NCBI GenBank assembly: GCA_025765615.1
Contig: JAIVFJ010000056.1
Location: forward strand, 1 to 64,000
From: Zopfochytrium polystomum
Taxonomy: Eukaryota; Chytridiomycota; Chytridiomycetes; Chytridiales; Chytridiaceae
Length of the DNA stretch: 64,000 bases
Reading direction: 5' to 3'
The notes under the pieces were generated by a model, which saw only the letters and a program-made list of their open reading frames with translations, ran no database searches and was not told where the DNA came from. The position numbers were made by a program, and so were the translations under genes. How positions within the stretch are numbered: the first letter of the stretch is position 1; every line of letters starts with the position of its first letter. This document shows positions 47,075 to 58,048 of the stretch, piece after piece.

Positions 47075-47218
47075 TTAAAGAATTTTGCCAACAGCGTTCA
47101 AAAAGATGTTCCAAGCAGCATTGCCGTCATGATCCAGAGTGACCTTGCATTCACTACAATGGAAGGTCCTGCTTGCTCCAGGGCTGTTGTAGGCACTGCA
47201 CTCAGAGCAGTCTTTGGA
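47075..47218 (-). pseudogene. Fanzor/TnpB-like C-terminal zinc ribbon and RuvC-III remnant
   Basis: The minus strand encodes SKDCSECSAYNS, then RTFHCSECKVTLDHDGNAAWNI, and a stop codon (47075-47077). The pattern SK.C..C...R.F.C..C...D.D.NAA.NI is the signature of the TnpB/IS605 OrfB zinc ribbon followed by the last RuvC catalytic Asp. In eukaryotes this is found in Fanzor proteins, RNA-guided nucleases carried by transposons. Only the last ~47 residues remain. Upstream coding sequence is cut off exactly where a dispersed repeat begins (47222), so the gene is broken. The D-H-D-G-N-A-A motif keeps the catalytic Asp and the NAA. Confidence 0.72.
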
Positions 47219-47221
47219 AGT

Positions 47222-47465
47222 AAATGAAAGAACTTGCTATGTTGGCTGATTGATGGATTGGGCTGCTGTGGTGTACACTACTGAAGGTGGTGGTGGTGGG
47301 AGGTTGATCTTGGCTTCTGTCAGGCTTGTGTTTGTCTTTGTACAAAACTGTTAAAAGGACCATCACTTGCAAAATGCTGCAAGTCATCCATGCAGAACAG
47401 CATCATGTCAAAGCTCCTGCACACTGCTTACACCAAAAGACCCAAACTAACATGAAGAACACTCG
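47222..47465 (+). repeat. Dispersed ~245-bp repeat, copy 1
   Basis: Nearly identical to 52610-52850 and more distantly related to the reverse complement of 61515-61780. It contains GGTGGTGGTGGTGGGAGG and CAAAACTGTT and ends with CTGCACACTGCTTACACC. It interrupts the Fanzor remnant. The stretch 47466-48286 beyond it shows a TATATA box near 47541 but no supported gene. Confidence 0.75.
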
Positions 47466-48287
47466 CTGCCTCTGCAGCTCCACAGCGACAGCGGCCCTGA
47501 GGCTGGCGTCGTCACAGGCGTCCGCCATTGAAAAGGGTATATAGGAAGAGGGAAAAAGGGTGCACCTTGGCTTGCGTCTGCCGCCACTGTCGACTGAATT
47601 ATGTCTGGCTGGGTTGCAGTTGGGTGGCAAGGTTTCTCAGGTCGACAGAACTGAGATGATGGAAGTTCAAATCAGATTGGGATCCGCCTTAAAAAATAAT
47701 GCTCTCTGCACTGTGCGGTCTAATGGAAAAAAGGCCTTTGTGACAGTGAGTAACTCCTGCTAACTTATAAAATCGTGGAACAGCACAAAATAAAGAAAGA
47801 GAATGTCAACAGTAAGTTCTAAACCAACGGAACAGGGAAAGGGATGTTGTGCAGGGGTGCAGCTGCGCGGCAGCGCACGCCAGCAGGAACAGCAAGGGAG
47901 GGAGAGAGTGGGAGGCAGGGAAAGGGAGAAAGTGAGAGAAAACGAAAGGGAGAAGGGGGCGCCTCCGCCAGTGTGTGCGCACGTGTGTGAGCGGTGCGGC
48001 CCCACGCCAAAGCCGAGAGAAAGAGAAGAGAGAGAGAGAGGGGAAGACCAGCTCGTCCTTCCTTGTTGAATTTGCTGCACCTTTCAGAGAGTGACAAATC
48101 ATTGATTGATAGAAACAATGGACCAGTTGACTTTGCAAAATCATAAGCAGAAATAGTATTTTAGTTGGTGGGTGGGTCCAGCCACCCCATGCTTCTCTGT
48201 ATGGGTTGGTGGAGACATTCGCACTGTGTTCGGGACACTGATGCCCACAGTGGTCCACTTGAGTGGAACACAGCAGTTTGTAACGTA

Positions 48288-48550
<263 letters not shown>

Positions 48551-48737
48551 CGCCAACTCGATCACCTCCTTCCTTCCAGAACCACTCACCTATTTCCAAG
48601 CCAAAACCCCTTGGGTTGAAAAGTTGGAAAGTGCGAAGTAAAATTTTTGGGCGTCTCGGGACGCGCTCACAGCAATCTCGCAGCTGCCCCTGAACAGACC
48701 CCGATCTGGGTAGATTCGTCCAAAACTGGCGGACGCG

Positions 48738-50841
48738 GTGGCTCCAGGCTCGCTCGCTGGTGGGCCTGGTGGATTTGGCGGTGTTGGTGGTGCCAGTTTT
48801 GGCTTTGGCGGGGAGGAGGAGGAGAACAATGTTTCCAGGCGCAGGGTCCCACTTCCATCGCCTGCCATTTTGCTCCTGAATGGCGATCGTCATATCCGCA
48901 ACACTTCAAACAGCCACAGCCTTTTCACCTGGATAAGCGACTGGCTGTCCATCTCGAGAGGCAGACGGCGCAAGATCATCCGATCCTCACCACGTTGGCT
49001 TTCGCGAAGCTGGAAAACGCCTGTCAATCTAGCCGCTTGCATCCTTCTTGCGATCGACATCTATTGGCTCTATTTAATCATCGAATTTGAGGCGACTGTC
49101 TCCTATCACAGATCCAAATGGCAACGCTATATGTCTCCGACAGAACCATCTCTTACCGAGTTTGACTTCGGAAAGTTGTACAACACGGGGGAGCTAGGCA
49201 TCATCCCCGGATCACGAGGGATCGTCTTCACTGGACCTGGAAAAACCGTACAGGCTGCTATCATGGCAGTTTCATTCTTGCGCAGATCAGGCTGTCAACT
49301 TCCGGTAGAGTATGCTTATTTAGCAGACGAATTAACGAGCCACGATGTCCATCGACTCCGGTATGCGGTTTTATATGATAGTATCTTGGAGAGATAACGA
49401 TTCCAACGAAAATGGCAGATCCTTCAACATCACACCTCGTAACTTTCTCTCGAAACGTATCTCATCGTACGAGTGGACACCGAGTGAACTGCGTTTCGGG
49501 GCATCAAAAGTTGATGCGATCATTACTTCTCCTTTCGAGGAAGTTATGTACCTTGATGCCGATGTGTTTGTCCTCCGCGATCCCTCGTACCTGTTTGAGA
49601 CAAACGCATTTCGCAAGTTTGGCGCGCTATTTTGGCCTGATTTTCCCTCGACTGCACCGTCGAATCCGATTTGGAAGATAATGGGGCAGAAGTATCAGTT
49701 GGAGAGAGAATTTGAAACTGGCCTCGTTGTTGTGGACAAGAAGCGGGTGTGGAGTGGGCTCCGCCTAGCACAACACATGTGCGCAGAGGCTAAGTTTTAC
49801 TTTCAGGTACAGAGCCCTTTTGACTTCCTCAACTGTGTTTATTGTTACTACCGCGGCATCTATTTAAACCAACGACTTTCCTTCCAGCATATTTGGGGGG
49901 ACAAGGACACGTTCCGATGGGCCTTTAAGGCTACAAATACTCCGTACTTTCTCAACCCGAACTATCTTCAGTCCATTGGCATAATCGCCTCTCCACTTCA
50001 TCCTAAGGGAAACGAACACTTGTCTCCAACTCCTCCAGACCCATCAAGGTCACTGGGAAGGATCACTCCCATTTCCCCACGTGAAGATGAACGGGAAGGA
50101 GAGCAGCCGCTACCAAATGATAATGGAAACGGCCGCCGTTTGCAGCACCGCAGCGGACCACCTCCAGTCCCTGGCGGAGGTCGATCGTCAGATGAATTTC
50201 CTGCCCTACCCCCACCGGAATATTTGCCACACTCCAAAGCTCGTTTCTGCGGTCAAAACATGCTTCAGATGGATTTTGACGATGATGCGGACTGGCTACA
50301 AATGGACACAGCTTCGCCAGCTCCTTCCGGTGCTTCTGTAGTTGTCCCGGGGAGTAAAGTTTCCGGCAAGATGCGTACAGGTAGAGCCCCAGCGAATCAA
50401 GCTGCGGCCATCTCTGGCGTGTCGGACAAGCGGAAATACGCTCCGGCGCCTTTGTTCATGCACGCCAACGGAATCAAACGAATATCTTATGATGGAGTGC
50501 CTCCCTTTCAGGTTGGTATGGCCTACGTAGATCGGCGCCCGCCGCACGCGCGCAAAGCCGGAGTAGGCGGAGAGCCTGGTGTCACCAGTGTTGATGATTT
50601 CGAAGGATCCGGGGCAAGATGGATTGGTTCCATGTACCTACAGAGAGAATGTGTCGAGCTCATAGAGGTGGATGGGTTGGAGATTCGAATGTGGAGTGGG
50701 TATTGTTGTTGTAAGGATCTGATCGTAGTTCTCACGCTTTCTTCGTCCTCATCAGATTGGAGTCGCGTCAACCCTGACCTGAACGAGTTGTATATCGAAG
50801 AGCGGCGAAAAGCGAATGCGTTTTATTCCAGTACTCATTAG
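48738..50841 (+). CDS. MNN1-family alpha-mannosyltransferase (GT71)
   Basis: A Golgi-type glycosyltransferase likely adding mannose to protein glycans. A signal-anchor helix (NLAACILLAIDIYWLYLIIEF) marks a type II membrane protein. The lumenal domain holds GIVFTGPGKTVQAAIMAVSFLRR, the metal-binding LDADVFVLRDP, ALFWPDFPSTAPSNPIW, ETGLVVVDKKRVW and, across an intron, HIWGDKDTFRWAF, all typical of the Mnn1 domain. Exons end/begin at 49360/49419, 49806/49888 and 50710/50756 (introns 58, 81 and 45 nt), each in phase. The open frame begins after a TAG near 48711 and has no ATG before the anchor, so the true start is in an upstream exon not identified. A Pro-rich, Asp-rich segment (~residues 380-480) is inserted near the C-terminus. 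Confidence 0.87.
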
Positions 50842-50949
50842 AACGACAGTCTGTTTTCGGTTCCAATCTATCTTACTGTTTAAGAAGAGCAATTAGGCCC
50901 AAACGTACAAGTCATAAAAATAAAATGAAAAAATGGACGACTTCCGACT

Positions 50950-51115
50950 TCCTGTTGAAATCTGAGCAATGATAAGCCGACGATTGTGCTGGGAGCAAGC
51001 CAGCGCGTGCGGTCGGACAACGGGGGCGACAGGGTGGAGAGACGGAGATGGATGGAATCGAACAAAATTTTTTTCTTTCTTGGTGATTATCACATGCACA
51101 GGGGCATATCCAACA
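50950..51115 (+). repeat. Second copy of the 46650 segment
   Basis: See 46650-46825. The following 51116-51370 shows no supported gene. Confidence 0.5.
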
Positions 51116-51371
51116 CTCACCCAAGCACACAGGCCCTTCCTAGACTTCAAACAAAATCCTCCAGAGGTAAGAAAGTGTGGAAGGGTGCTTGAAGCCCCTG
51201 CTTGGATGAAAAACCCAAACCGATTGGCCAATCTGGGAAAACTGTGGCAGGGAAAGGAAAAGAAAATATCTGGGAGGGTGCTGCTGAGGAGTGAACTTAA
51301 AAAGGGTAGGAGTGAAAATACATGAAGAGCCGAATAAGGCAAAAGGAAAATAAATGTTTGTCCAGTTCCTT

Positions 51372-51396
51372 CCCCCCCCCCCCCCCCCCCCCCCCC
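51372..51396 (+). repeat. Poly-C tract (25 C)
   Basis: An uninterrupted run of 25 C, a likely site of assembly uncertainty. Confidence 0.95.
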
Positions 51397-51590
51397 TCCC
51401 TTTGCACGCCAGCCGCTGCGTGGTCTGAGTTCTTCTGCTCCTTCTTCTTGATCCTTTTTTGTCGAATGTATTCTGCGCGTTGTTTCGATCTTGTCTCCAG
51501 GATTTTCTTGTGATGTTGCAGGTATTGTCTTGGTTTCTCAGTTGAGTCGACCGGTCCAAGTAGGGTCCAGCCTTTGTAGACCATGTCACG

Positions 51591-52606
51591 TGTGAGACTG
51601 TGCTCTCTAAATCCTCACCCTGGGCTATGGGTGGCAAATAGAGCAATGACCTAAATACCAATCCTGAAAAGTGAAAGAGGGCAAAAAGGAGATGTCTAGG
51701 GGTCACTAGACAGGACAATGTATTTGGAGTCTTAAGAAGCCCAAGAAACACAAAGAAACTCTCTTACTACACACAAAGAGAAGACTCTCACACTCAGACC
51801 AAAGGCAACTGTGAAAAGGTGGCACACTAGCAAAGAATGTGCAGGGTTCTCGTCCATGACACAGAGTGGGTCCAATGGGAGGCAAAAGATAAAGCCAAAG
51901 GGGACCGGGAAATCTGGTAACAATGCTGGAGGCACAAGATACAGCAAGCTCCAGGGAGCGGCACTAAGTGCAGCACTCCAATCCAACTGAAGAAGACAAG
52001 AGAGTGGGGAAGAAAGTGGCCAGATCCCAGTCTGTTGGAGCCACCACCATGGAGCAAGGCTCCCTCTCTGTCAAAGACAAGCCCTAAGTTGGAGGGAGTT
52101 GGACACAGAGGGCAGACACAAGGAACAGTTAGTGTGCAGAGGTGTCTGTTGAATTAAATCAGAACTGTTTTCCACTTAACAGAACCAGACACAACTTCTC
52201 TCACTCCAAGGAGAAGTTCCAACTCAATCCAAGGAGGAGGCACACAGGGGTCAGAGACAGTGGGACTCTTCTTACTTCATCCTACTAGGACACAGACATC
52301 TGCTTCACCAAGCCAGAGTAATCCCTATCTTAGAAGCAAGGAAGGTTAACACCCAATCCCTCACCCAAATGTGGCACCATGACATCACAGGCATTAATCT
52401 GAGAGAAAGAGGGTCTGAACCCAGTGAAGACCAGGCCCACCAAAGGCCACAGGAGCCAACAACCAGGGAGGAGGGGGCATACCTGAGAGACCATTCCGGC
52501 AGCAGTACCTGACCAGCCAACTCATTCATATCACCTTGAGAGACCTAGATTTGACTAGATGTATTGACAGGAACCTAGAGGCACCACCACAGATTTACCC
52601 TCCTGA
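51591..52606 (-). mobile_element. TGTGAG-type long LTR-like element, partial
   Basis: Reverse complement of about 23320-24291, starting TGTGAGACTGTGCTCTC. The other end breaks at about 52606, where the 52610 repeat begins. Confidence 0.8.
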
Positions 52607-52609
52607 AAG

Positions 52610-52850
52610 AATTTGCTATGTTGGCTGATTGATGGATTGGGCTGCTGTGGTGTGCACTACTGAAGGTGGTGGTGGTGGGAGGTTGATCTTGGCTTCTGTC
52701 AGTCTTGTGTTTGTCTTTATACAAAACTGTTACAAGGACCATCACTTGCAAAAATGCTGCAAGTCATCCTTGCAGAGCAGTATCATCAGGTCAAAGCTCC
52801 TGCACACTGCTTACACCAAAAGACCCAAAACTAACACTGCCCCCTAAGCT
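52610..52850 (+). repeat. Dispersed ~245-bp repeat, copy 2
   Basis: Close match to 47222-47465. The stretch 52851-53159 beyond it is not recognised. Confidence 0.75.
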
Positions 52851-53159
52851 GTGGGCAGGAGCAAAGGCTGGCATGGAGGAAAACCTTAAGCCATAGTCAA
52901 CTTAAGGAAACCGTACACTGGAGAAAGAAGAATCACAAACAGGTATGACTGGCCATTGGATGGCAGAGCAGAAAGGACAGACCACACTAACAAAAATGGA
53001 TGGGGGCACATATTGAACTTCAGAGGTAAAAGAAAATGAGTCAAAGTAATGAAAAGAAACAAAGAAGAAAACAACTTCACAGATAAGAAAAAATGAATCA
53101 GAGGAAAGAGAAGAAACAAAGGCCAATGCGACTCAAATGGCATTCACTGAGAGCAGATG

Positions 53160-53830
53160 AGAGAGATTTCGTCATATAGTCTGCAGGCTGTTCTCCTCCA
53201 GCATTCCACTCAAGCCGACTACTTTTTGTTCCACAAGTTCTCGAATATAATGATACTTTACCATGATATGCTTTGACTGATTGGTGTAAAGATCATTTGA
53301 ACTGAGGTTGATCACACGGCTGTTGTCAGTGTAGATGACAAGGGGAGTTGGAGACAGAAGTTGAAGTGCTGAGTAGAGTTGGGATAGTGCCTTAAGTTCT
53401 CATCCCAGTTCAGACACAGCTACATATTCAGCTTCCTGCGGTGACAGCATGACAGTGCTGTTCCGAACAGATGTCCAACTAATAGCTGTTACTCCAAATA
53501 GAACATAGTAGCCAAGCTGTGATTTCCCATCTGAGTGGACACCATGGGCAGTGTCAGAGTAACCGGCTATGCTGGGTTCCTTGCTGAAGGCACCAAGATA
53601 TGAAACTGCTGGGGCAAGGTCTGGTCGCGTGTGTGTTGCAAGGTAGTTGATGCCGCCAAGGATTGCCTGGTACAGTCTCTGGTCTGCAGCTGCTTCGTTG
53701 ATCCCACGTGGCTGAAGATTGAGACTACTGGGAAGGTCAGTTACTGCAGTGCGGTTGTTGATAGTGTTGGCATGGCGTTGAAGTAACTCCTTGATATAGT
53801 GTTGAGATTTGACCCACAGGGTACACTACG
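53160..53830 (-). pseudogene. Copia RT end / RNase H of a second family
   Basis: On the minus strand: INYLATHTRPDLAPAVSYL, then AGYSDTAHGVHSDGKSQLGY, SPQEAEYVAVSELG followed by a TGA stop, then TDNSRVINLSSND and HIMVKYHYIRELVE. These are the conserved copia RNase H steps, including YSD and EAEY, and the YIRE motif. It differs clearly from the copia family at 3.7, 20 and 63.6 kb. One nonsense codon is visible in an otherwise readable frame. Confidence 0.85.
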
Positions 53831-54108
53831 CCCGTTACTGATGATCCCTTTGAGTACTCCATCCAATCACATTGGATGGGGTGTTTGAAGGGCTCAGTAG
53901 ATTCAAAACTTGAATGGGGCGCTCGGAAGGGCTAATCTGTTCTCAATAAAAAGAGATAGGCAAAGGCGGCTGTTGTTCCAGCTTTGTTCATCCTACCGGT
54001 AGGAACAATGCAATTAGAACATGCACAAAAACGCTCAAACTACGCACTCTGCACATGTAACACAGCACAGCAAGCATGCAGAAGCAGTGTACCACTGCCC
54101 CATGCTCC

Positions 54109-54208
54109 AGAATTCCGCTCTCTGCATCGGAATTCCGCTCCCTGATCTGGAATTCCGCTCTCTGCTTTGGAATTCCGCTCTTTGATCTGGAATTCCAGCT
54201 TCCCTGCT
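54109..54208 (+). repeat. 20-bp minisatellite, five units
   Basis: GGAATTCCGCTC recurs at exactly 20-bp spacing (54129, 54149, 54169, 54189), with one divergent unit at each end. Each unit holds the palindrome GGAATTCC. Confidence 0.9.
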
Positions 54209-54712
54209 GTGCTGTGCAATCTGAGCAATGCAACAGGCATTTAAGAATCAGGGATTGCACCAATCACTGCATTTCTAAAAGTGAGATAAAAACTGAGCTC
54301 ACCAGAGATTGCACCAATCATTGGATTTCTAAAAACAAGGAAAAAAGCAGCTTGTTTCCCAAACAAGCTTCCTGATTTGGAAACAACCAAACCAATTTAC
54401 AAGCAACTGTTTCTCAAACAAGCTGTAAATTGGTTCCTGGTGGTACTCAGCCCAGACAAAGTACTCAGCCCAAGGTGGTACTCAGCTGTCAGGAACATGG
54501 CAGGACAGGGCAAGGCTGACAAGGAACTGAGAGGAGTGATGATTGTATTGGAAACAATAATTCACTTGAGGGATGGGACAGGTCCCCCATCCCCCTTTTA
54601 TACCTTTTGAGAGTGTTCCTTGTCAAGACTCCAAGAAAGTTCCAGAAAGAGCAATTAGTAATGCAATGATACCAATGATACCAATGACAACAAGACAAGT
54701 CAGGAAAGCAAA

Positions 54713-54811
54713 GAAGGTTCCAGAAGGTTCCACAAGGTTCCATGAAGGAATGTTCTAGAAGGTTCCAGAAGGTTCCAGAAGGTTCCATGAAGGAATGTTC
54801 TAGAAGGTTCC
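54713..54811 (-). promoter_or_regulatory. Extended heat-shock element array in the LTR
   Basis: 54748-54785 reads eight consecutive perfect GAA/TTC pentamers in alternating orientation. Shorter runs lie at 54713-54740 and 54794-54811. The same array is in the 5' LTR 3,602 bp further on. TATA is at 54596-54602 (58198-58204 in the 5' LTR). Confidence 0.78.
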
Positions 54812-54839
54812 AGAGGTTTCCAGAGGGTGATTCATAACA

Positions 54840-57152
54840 TCATCTCCCCCTTTTAGGCCTCTTCTGCAACTTGGTGGGGTACCTGGTCTTGAACTCAAGC
54901 AGAAGGTCTTGGCAGTGAGTGAGGTTTGACTCAGGCTCCCAGGTGTTGTCAGCATCTGAGTAACCTTTCCACTTAACAAGGAACTTGAGTGTTCTTCCAA
55001 ACCACTTGGCATCCAAGATTTGTTCAACCTCAAATTCCTCTTCACCTTCTACCTCAACTGGAGGAGGAGGAGGAACAACTCTGCCTGGAATGGAATTGGC
55101 CACAAACTTCTCTAAAAGGCTGACATGGAAAACTGGGTGGATCTTCATGGATGCAGGGAGATCCAGCTTGAAGGTGACTGGATTGATTTGCTCCAAGATC
55201 TTGAAAGGTCCCAACTTGAGGTTGTCTAGCTTGGGACTTGGTCTTTTGGTCTGCAAGTTCTTCCTCAGAAGCCAAACTTGCTGACCCACAGCAAGGTCAT
55301 GGTCCATTCTGTGAGTGTTGGCAAATCTTGAGGCATCTTCTTGGGCTTGCTTCAGGGTGGAGTCCAGGAAGGAGTTGATGATCTTGAGCTTATGTAAGTG
55401 TGAAGCCGCAGCAGGAGCTTGGACATTGGATAGGGTCTCTTGTCCCAGAAGATCTCCTCTTGGATTGAAGCCATAGGTTGCAAAGAAAGGAGATAGCTGG
55501 GTGCTTGAGTGGAGAGAATTGTTGAGAGCAAATTCTGCCAGCGGAAGGAGGGTGGGCCAATCATCCTGTTGATAGCTGACATAGCACCTCAAATACTGCT
55601 CCAGAGTCTGGTTTGTTCTTTCTGTTTGTCCATCAGTCTGAGGGTGATAAGCAGTTGACAGTTGAGACTTGATTCCAAGGGCTGCTGTGAGTGCTTTCCA
55701 AAATTGAGATCTGAACTGAGGTCCTCTGTCACTGATGATTGACTGAGGCAGCCCATGGAGCCTGAATATGTGCTGCAAAAACAGGTCTGCTGTTCCTTGT
55801 GCATCTATATTCTCAGTGCAGGGGATAAAATGGGCCAACTTTGTCCTTCTGCAGATGACAACAAGGATAGAGTCAAATCCATGGGATGGGGGAAGTTTCA
55901 CAATGAAGTCCATGGATATTGATGACCAAGGGCTGATGGCGATTGGGAGGGGCTCCAGAAGTCCATAGGGCTTGTGTCTGCTGGATTTGTTTCTTTGACA
56001 GGTTTCACAGCTGCTGACATAGTTCTTGATGTACTTCCTCATGCCCGGCCAGTAGAAGTCTCTGGAAACAAGCTCATATGTCTTGTGCTCTCCTGGGTGT
56101 CCAGCTGTTGCTGCATCATGCCTTGTCTTGAGTATCTCAAGTTTTTCCTCCTCTTGGCTGATTTGAATCTTGTGAGGCTTGGGGTCCTTGGAAATAGCAT
56201 GGGCCCACACACTGTCAGGAAACAGTGAAAGGTGTGTCTTGGATGGTGGGGTGAAACCATCTCCCCCTTCAGGTGCAAGGTCTGTCCTTCTGTGCTCATC
56301 AGTGGGGGGGCTTGAATTCTTGACTGGGAACTGCAATTCTTGAATCTTTGACTGAGGGTTCTGTTCTTGGCAAAGACTGTGAGCTGTGGAGCTTGAATCT
56401 TGAATTTGGACTGTGAACTGTGGTACTTGAATCTTTGACTGTGGGTTCTGTGAACTACAGACTTGGCCATGACTGTGAGCTCTATGAGCTGTACTGGAAT
56501 CTTGACTATGAACTGTGAACTGTGAAATTTGAATCTTGGCTGGGATCTGTGAGCTGCAGGCTGATACTGGAGCTGTCATTTGTGGTTGACCTTGGATACT
56601 AGGCTGAGAACCTTGAATCAGGGACTTGAGAGCATGAGACTTGGAGGCTTGACTTGAGTTTTGGGTGACTGTTCCAATTGGTGGAGGTTGGACTTGACCA
56701 GTGACCCAATCAATGTCAGGGTTCTGGGCTTGCAGCCATGGTAATCCCAGGATGACAGAGAATGTGGGTGAGCCAAGATCCAATACTTCCAGGTTGACCA
56801 TGGATGGTGGAAAGTCTTGGATGTGGAGGTTTAGCTTGGTTTCATGGCTGATTTCCTTGAACAGAGCATGATTGGCAAAGTGGACCTTGAGGGGTGTGGA
56901 TTTCTTGATGGTGGGAATGGCACAAGCCTTGGCAAGGGTGGCATCAATGATGTTGCAGGATGATCCAGAGTCGATAAGGGCCTTGGTTGTGATGGTTGAC
57001 TTGGGTGAGAGTTGAATCTTGACACCCATGGTGAGTTGGTGGGGCTTGGAATCTGAGGTGTTTGTGGTGCTGGTGGTGGTGATGAAACAGGGGCAGCTTG
57101 GAGGAGGGTCCAGGGAATTGCCCCTCAGTGAGCCTGGACCTGGGAGTTTGGG
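54840..57152 (-). CDS. Chromovirus Pol: protease, integrase, chromodomain, no RT
   Basis: One uninterrupted frame of about 770 residues, entered by a -1 shift at CCCAAAC (57146-57152). The order is protease (LIDSGSSCN, ILGLPWLQ), a ~190-residue S/Q/P-rich linker with repeated SQFTVHSQDSS-like units, an HHCC zinc domain (HPGEHKTYEL...CETCQRN), the DDE integrase core (SMDFIVK, ISDRGPQF, QTDGQTERTNQ), and a chromodomain (LKFLVKWKGYSDADNTWEPES) ending KRPKRGR. Reverse transcriptase and RNase H, which should lie between protease and integrase, are replaced by the linker. The frame is open throughout, unlike copy 1. If expressed it could process Gag and integrate cDNA but not make it. Confidence 0.9.
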   Translation of the reverse strand, partial: PKLPGPGSLRGNSLDPPPSCPCFITTTSTTNTSDSKPHQLTMGVKIQLSPKSTITTKALIDSGSSCNIIDATLAKACAIPTIKKSTPLKVHFANHALFKEISHETKLNLHIQDFPPSMVNLEVLDLGSPTFSVILGLPWLQAQNPDIDWVTGQVQPPPIGTVTQNSSQASKSHALKSLIQGSQPSIQGQPQMTAPVSACSSQIPAKIQISQFTVHSQDSSTAHRAHSHGQVCSSQNPQSKIQVPQFTVQIQDSSSTAHSLCQEQNPQSKIQELQFPVKNSSPPTDEHRRTDLAPEGGDGFTPPSKTHLSLFPDSVWAHAISKDPKPHKIQISQEEEKLEILKTRHDAATAGHPGEHKTYELVSRDFYWPGMRKYIKNYVSSCETCQRNKSSRHKPYGLLEPLPIAISPWSSISMDFIVKLPPSHGFDSILVVICRRTKLAHFIPCTENIDAQGTADLFLQHIFRLHGLPQSIISDRGPQFRSQFWKALTAALGIKSQLSTAYHPQTDGQTERTNQTLEQYLRCYVSYQQDDWPTLLPLAEFALNNSLHSSTQLSPFFATYGFNPRGDLLGQETLSNVQAPAAASHLHKLKIINSFLDSTLKQAQEDASRFANTHRMDHDLAVGQQVWLLRKNLQTKRPSPKLDNLKLGPFKILEQINPVTFKLDLPASMKIHPVFHVSLLEKFVANSIPGRVVPPPPPVEVEGEEEFEVEQILDAKWFGRTLKFLVKWKGYSDADNTWEPESNLTHCQDLLLEFKTRYPTKLQKRPKRGR

Positions 57153-58048
57153 TGCTTCTTCCTTGGGCAGTCCTTGACAGCATGCTCCTTGGAGCCACAG
57201 TAAAAACACAGTCCCTGCTGGGCCCTCCTTGTTTTCTCCTCTTGGCTCAGAGGACCCTTAGGAAGTGTCTCAACTGCATCCACTTGCATGGGTTCAGGAA
57301 CTGTAAGAGCTTGAGGAACTGGGGTAGGTCTTGATGTAGTTCCTACTTGTCTTTGCTTCAGCCTCTTGGAGTAGAGTCTGTTGTCAATCTTGATGGCAAG
57401 GAGAATGTACTCTTCCAAGGTCTCAGGGATGTGCAGAGACTGGGAGAGCATGTCTTGGATAGACTCATGGAGACCATCATGGTACAGCTCCATCAGAGCT
57501 GCATCATTGTATCCAGAGTCTCTGGCTAGTTACTTGAATTGGTTGGTGTAGGCCACACAAGATTGCTTTCCTTGCTTGATATGCTTGAGCTTGGATCTTG
57601 CTGTCCAAGATGCGTAGGGGTCACCAAAGGTAGCCTCCAGCCCCTCCCAGAGCTCTTGCAGGGTGGTGGGTGTGCTTGGGAGAGATCTGTACCATGATTG
57701 AGCTTGACCAGACAGGAGGGTGCTTGTGAAAAGAACCTTGACTTGCTCACTGGGAAATCTTGAAGGTTGGAGAAGGATGACATTCTCCACAGTGGCCATG
57801 AAGTTCCTAAGGTCTTTGGCCAGCCCAGTGAACTTGTCAGGGCTGGGAACCTTGGGCTCTCTTGCTTGGTTGGCTTGAGGCAGGGGAAGAGCTTGATGTT
57901 CTTGTTGGTGAAGTTGTTGTTGAAGCTGGTGCTGCTGGTGAAGGACTTGTTCTTGAAGTTGGTGTGTCTGTCTTGAAAGGGCTTGTAATTGGTCCATCAA
58001 GGCTTGGAAGGCAGTTGCATCAGGGAAGGTGTTGTTTGGGTCAGACAT
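57125..58048 (-). pseudogene. Chromovirus Gag with a single nonsense codon
   Basis: Starts MSDPNNTFPDATAF at 58048. A Gln-rich N-terminal segment is followed by the capsid-like domain (SWYRSLPSTPTTLQEL) and the knuckle CFYCGSKEHAVKDC, ending NSQVQAH at 57125. Only one lesion: a CAA codon of copy 1 is TAA here (57530-57532), followed by CTAG. Otherwise the ~307-codon frame is intact. Either this copy is Gag-defective or readthrough occurs; the former is simpler. Confidence 0.88.
57146..57152 (-). other. Predicted -1 ribosomal frameshift heptamer
   Basis: C CCA AAC in the Gag zero frame fits the X XXY YYZ rule, nine codons before the Gag stop region, and the -1 frame is the open Pol frame. The identical heptamer is in copy 1 at 21665-21671. 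No downstream pseudoknot was assessed. Confidence 0.55.

Noticed and set aside
57530..57535. TAA followed by CTAG in Gag as a programmed readthrough site
   Set aside because: Copy 1 has CAA at this codon, so a simple point mutation explains it better, although readthrough is not excluded.
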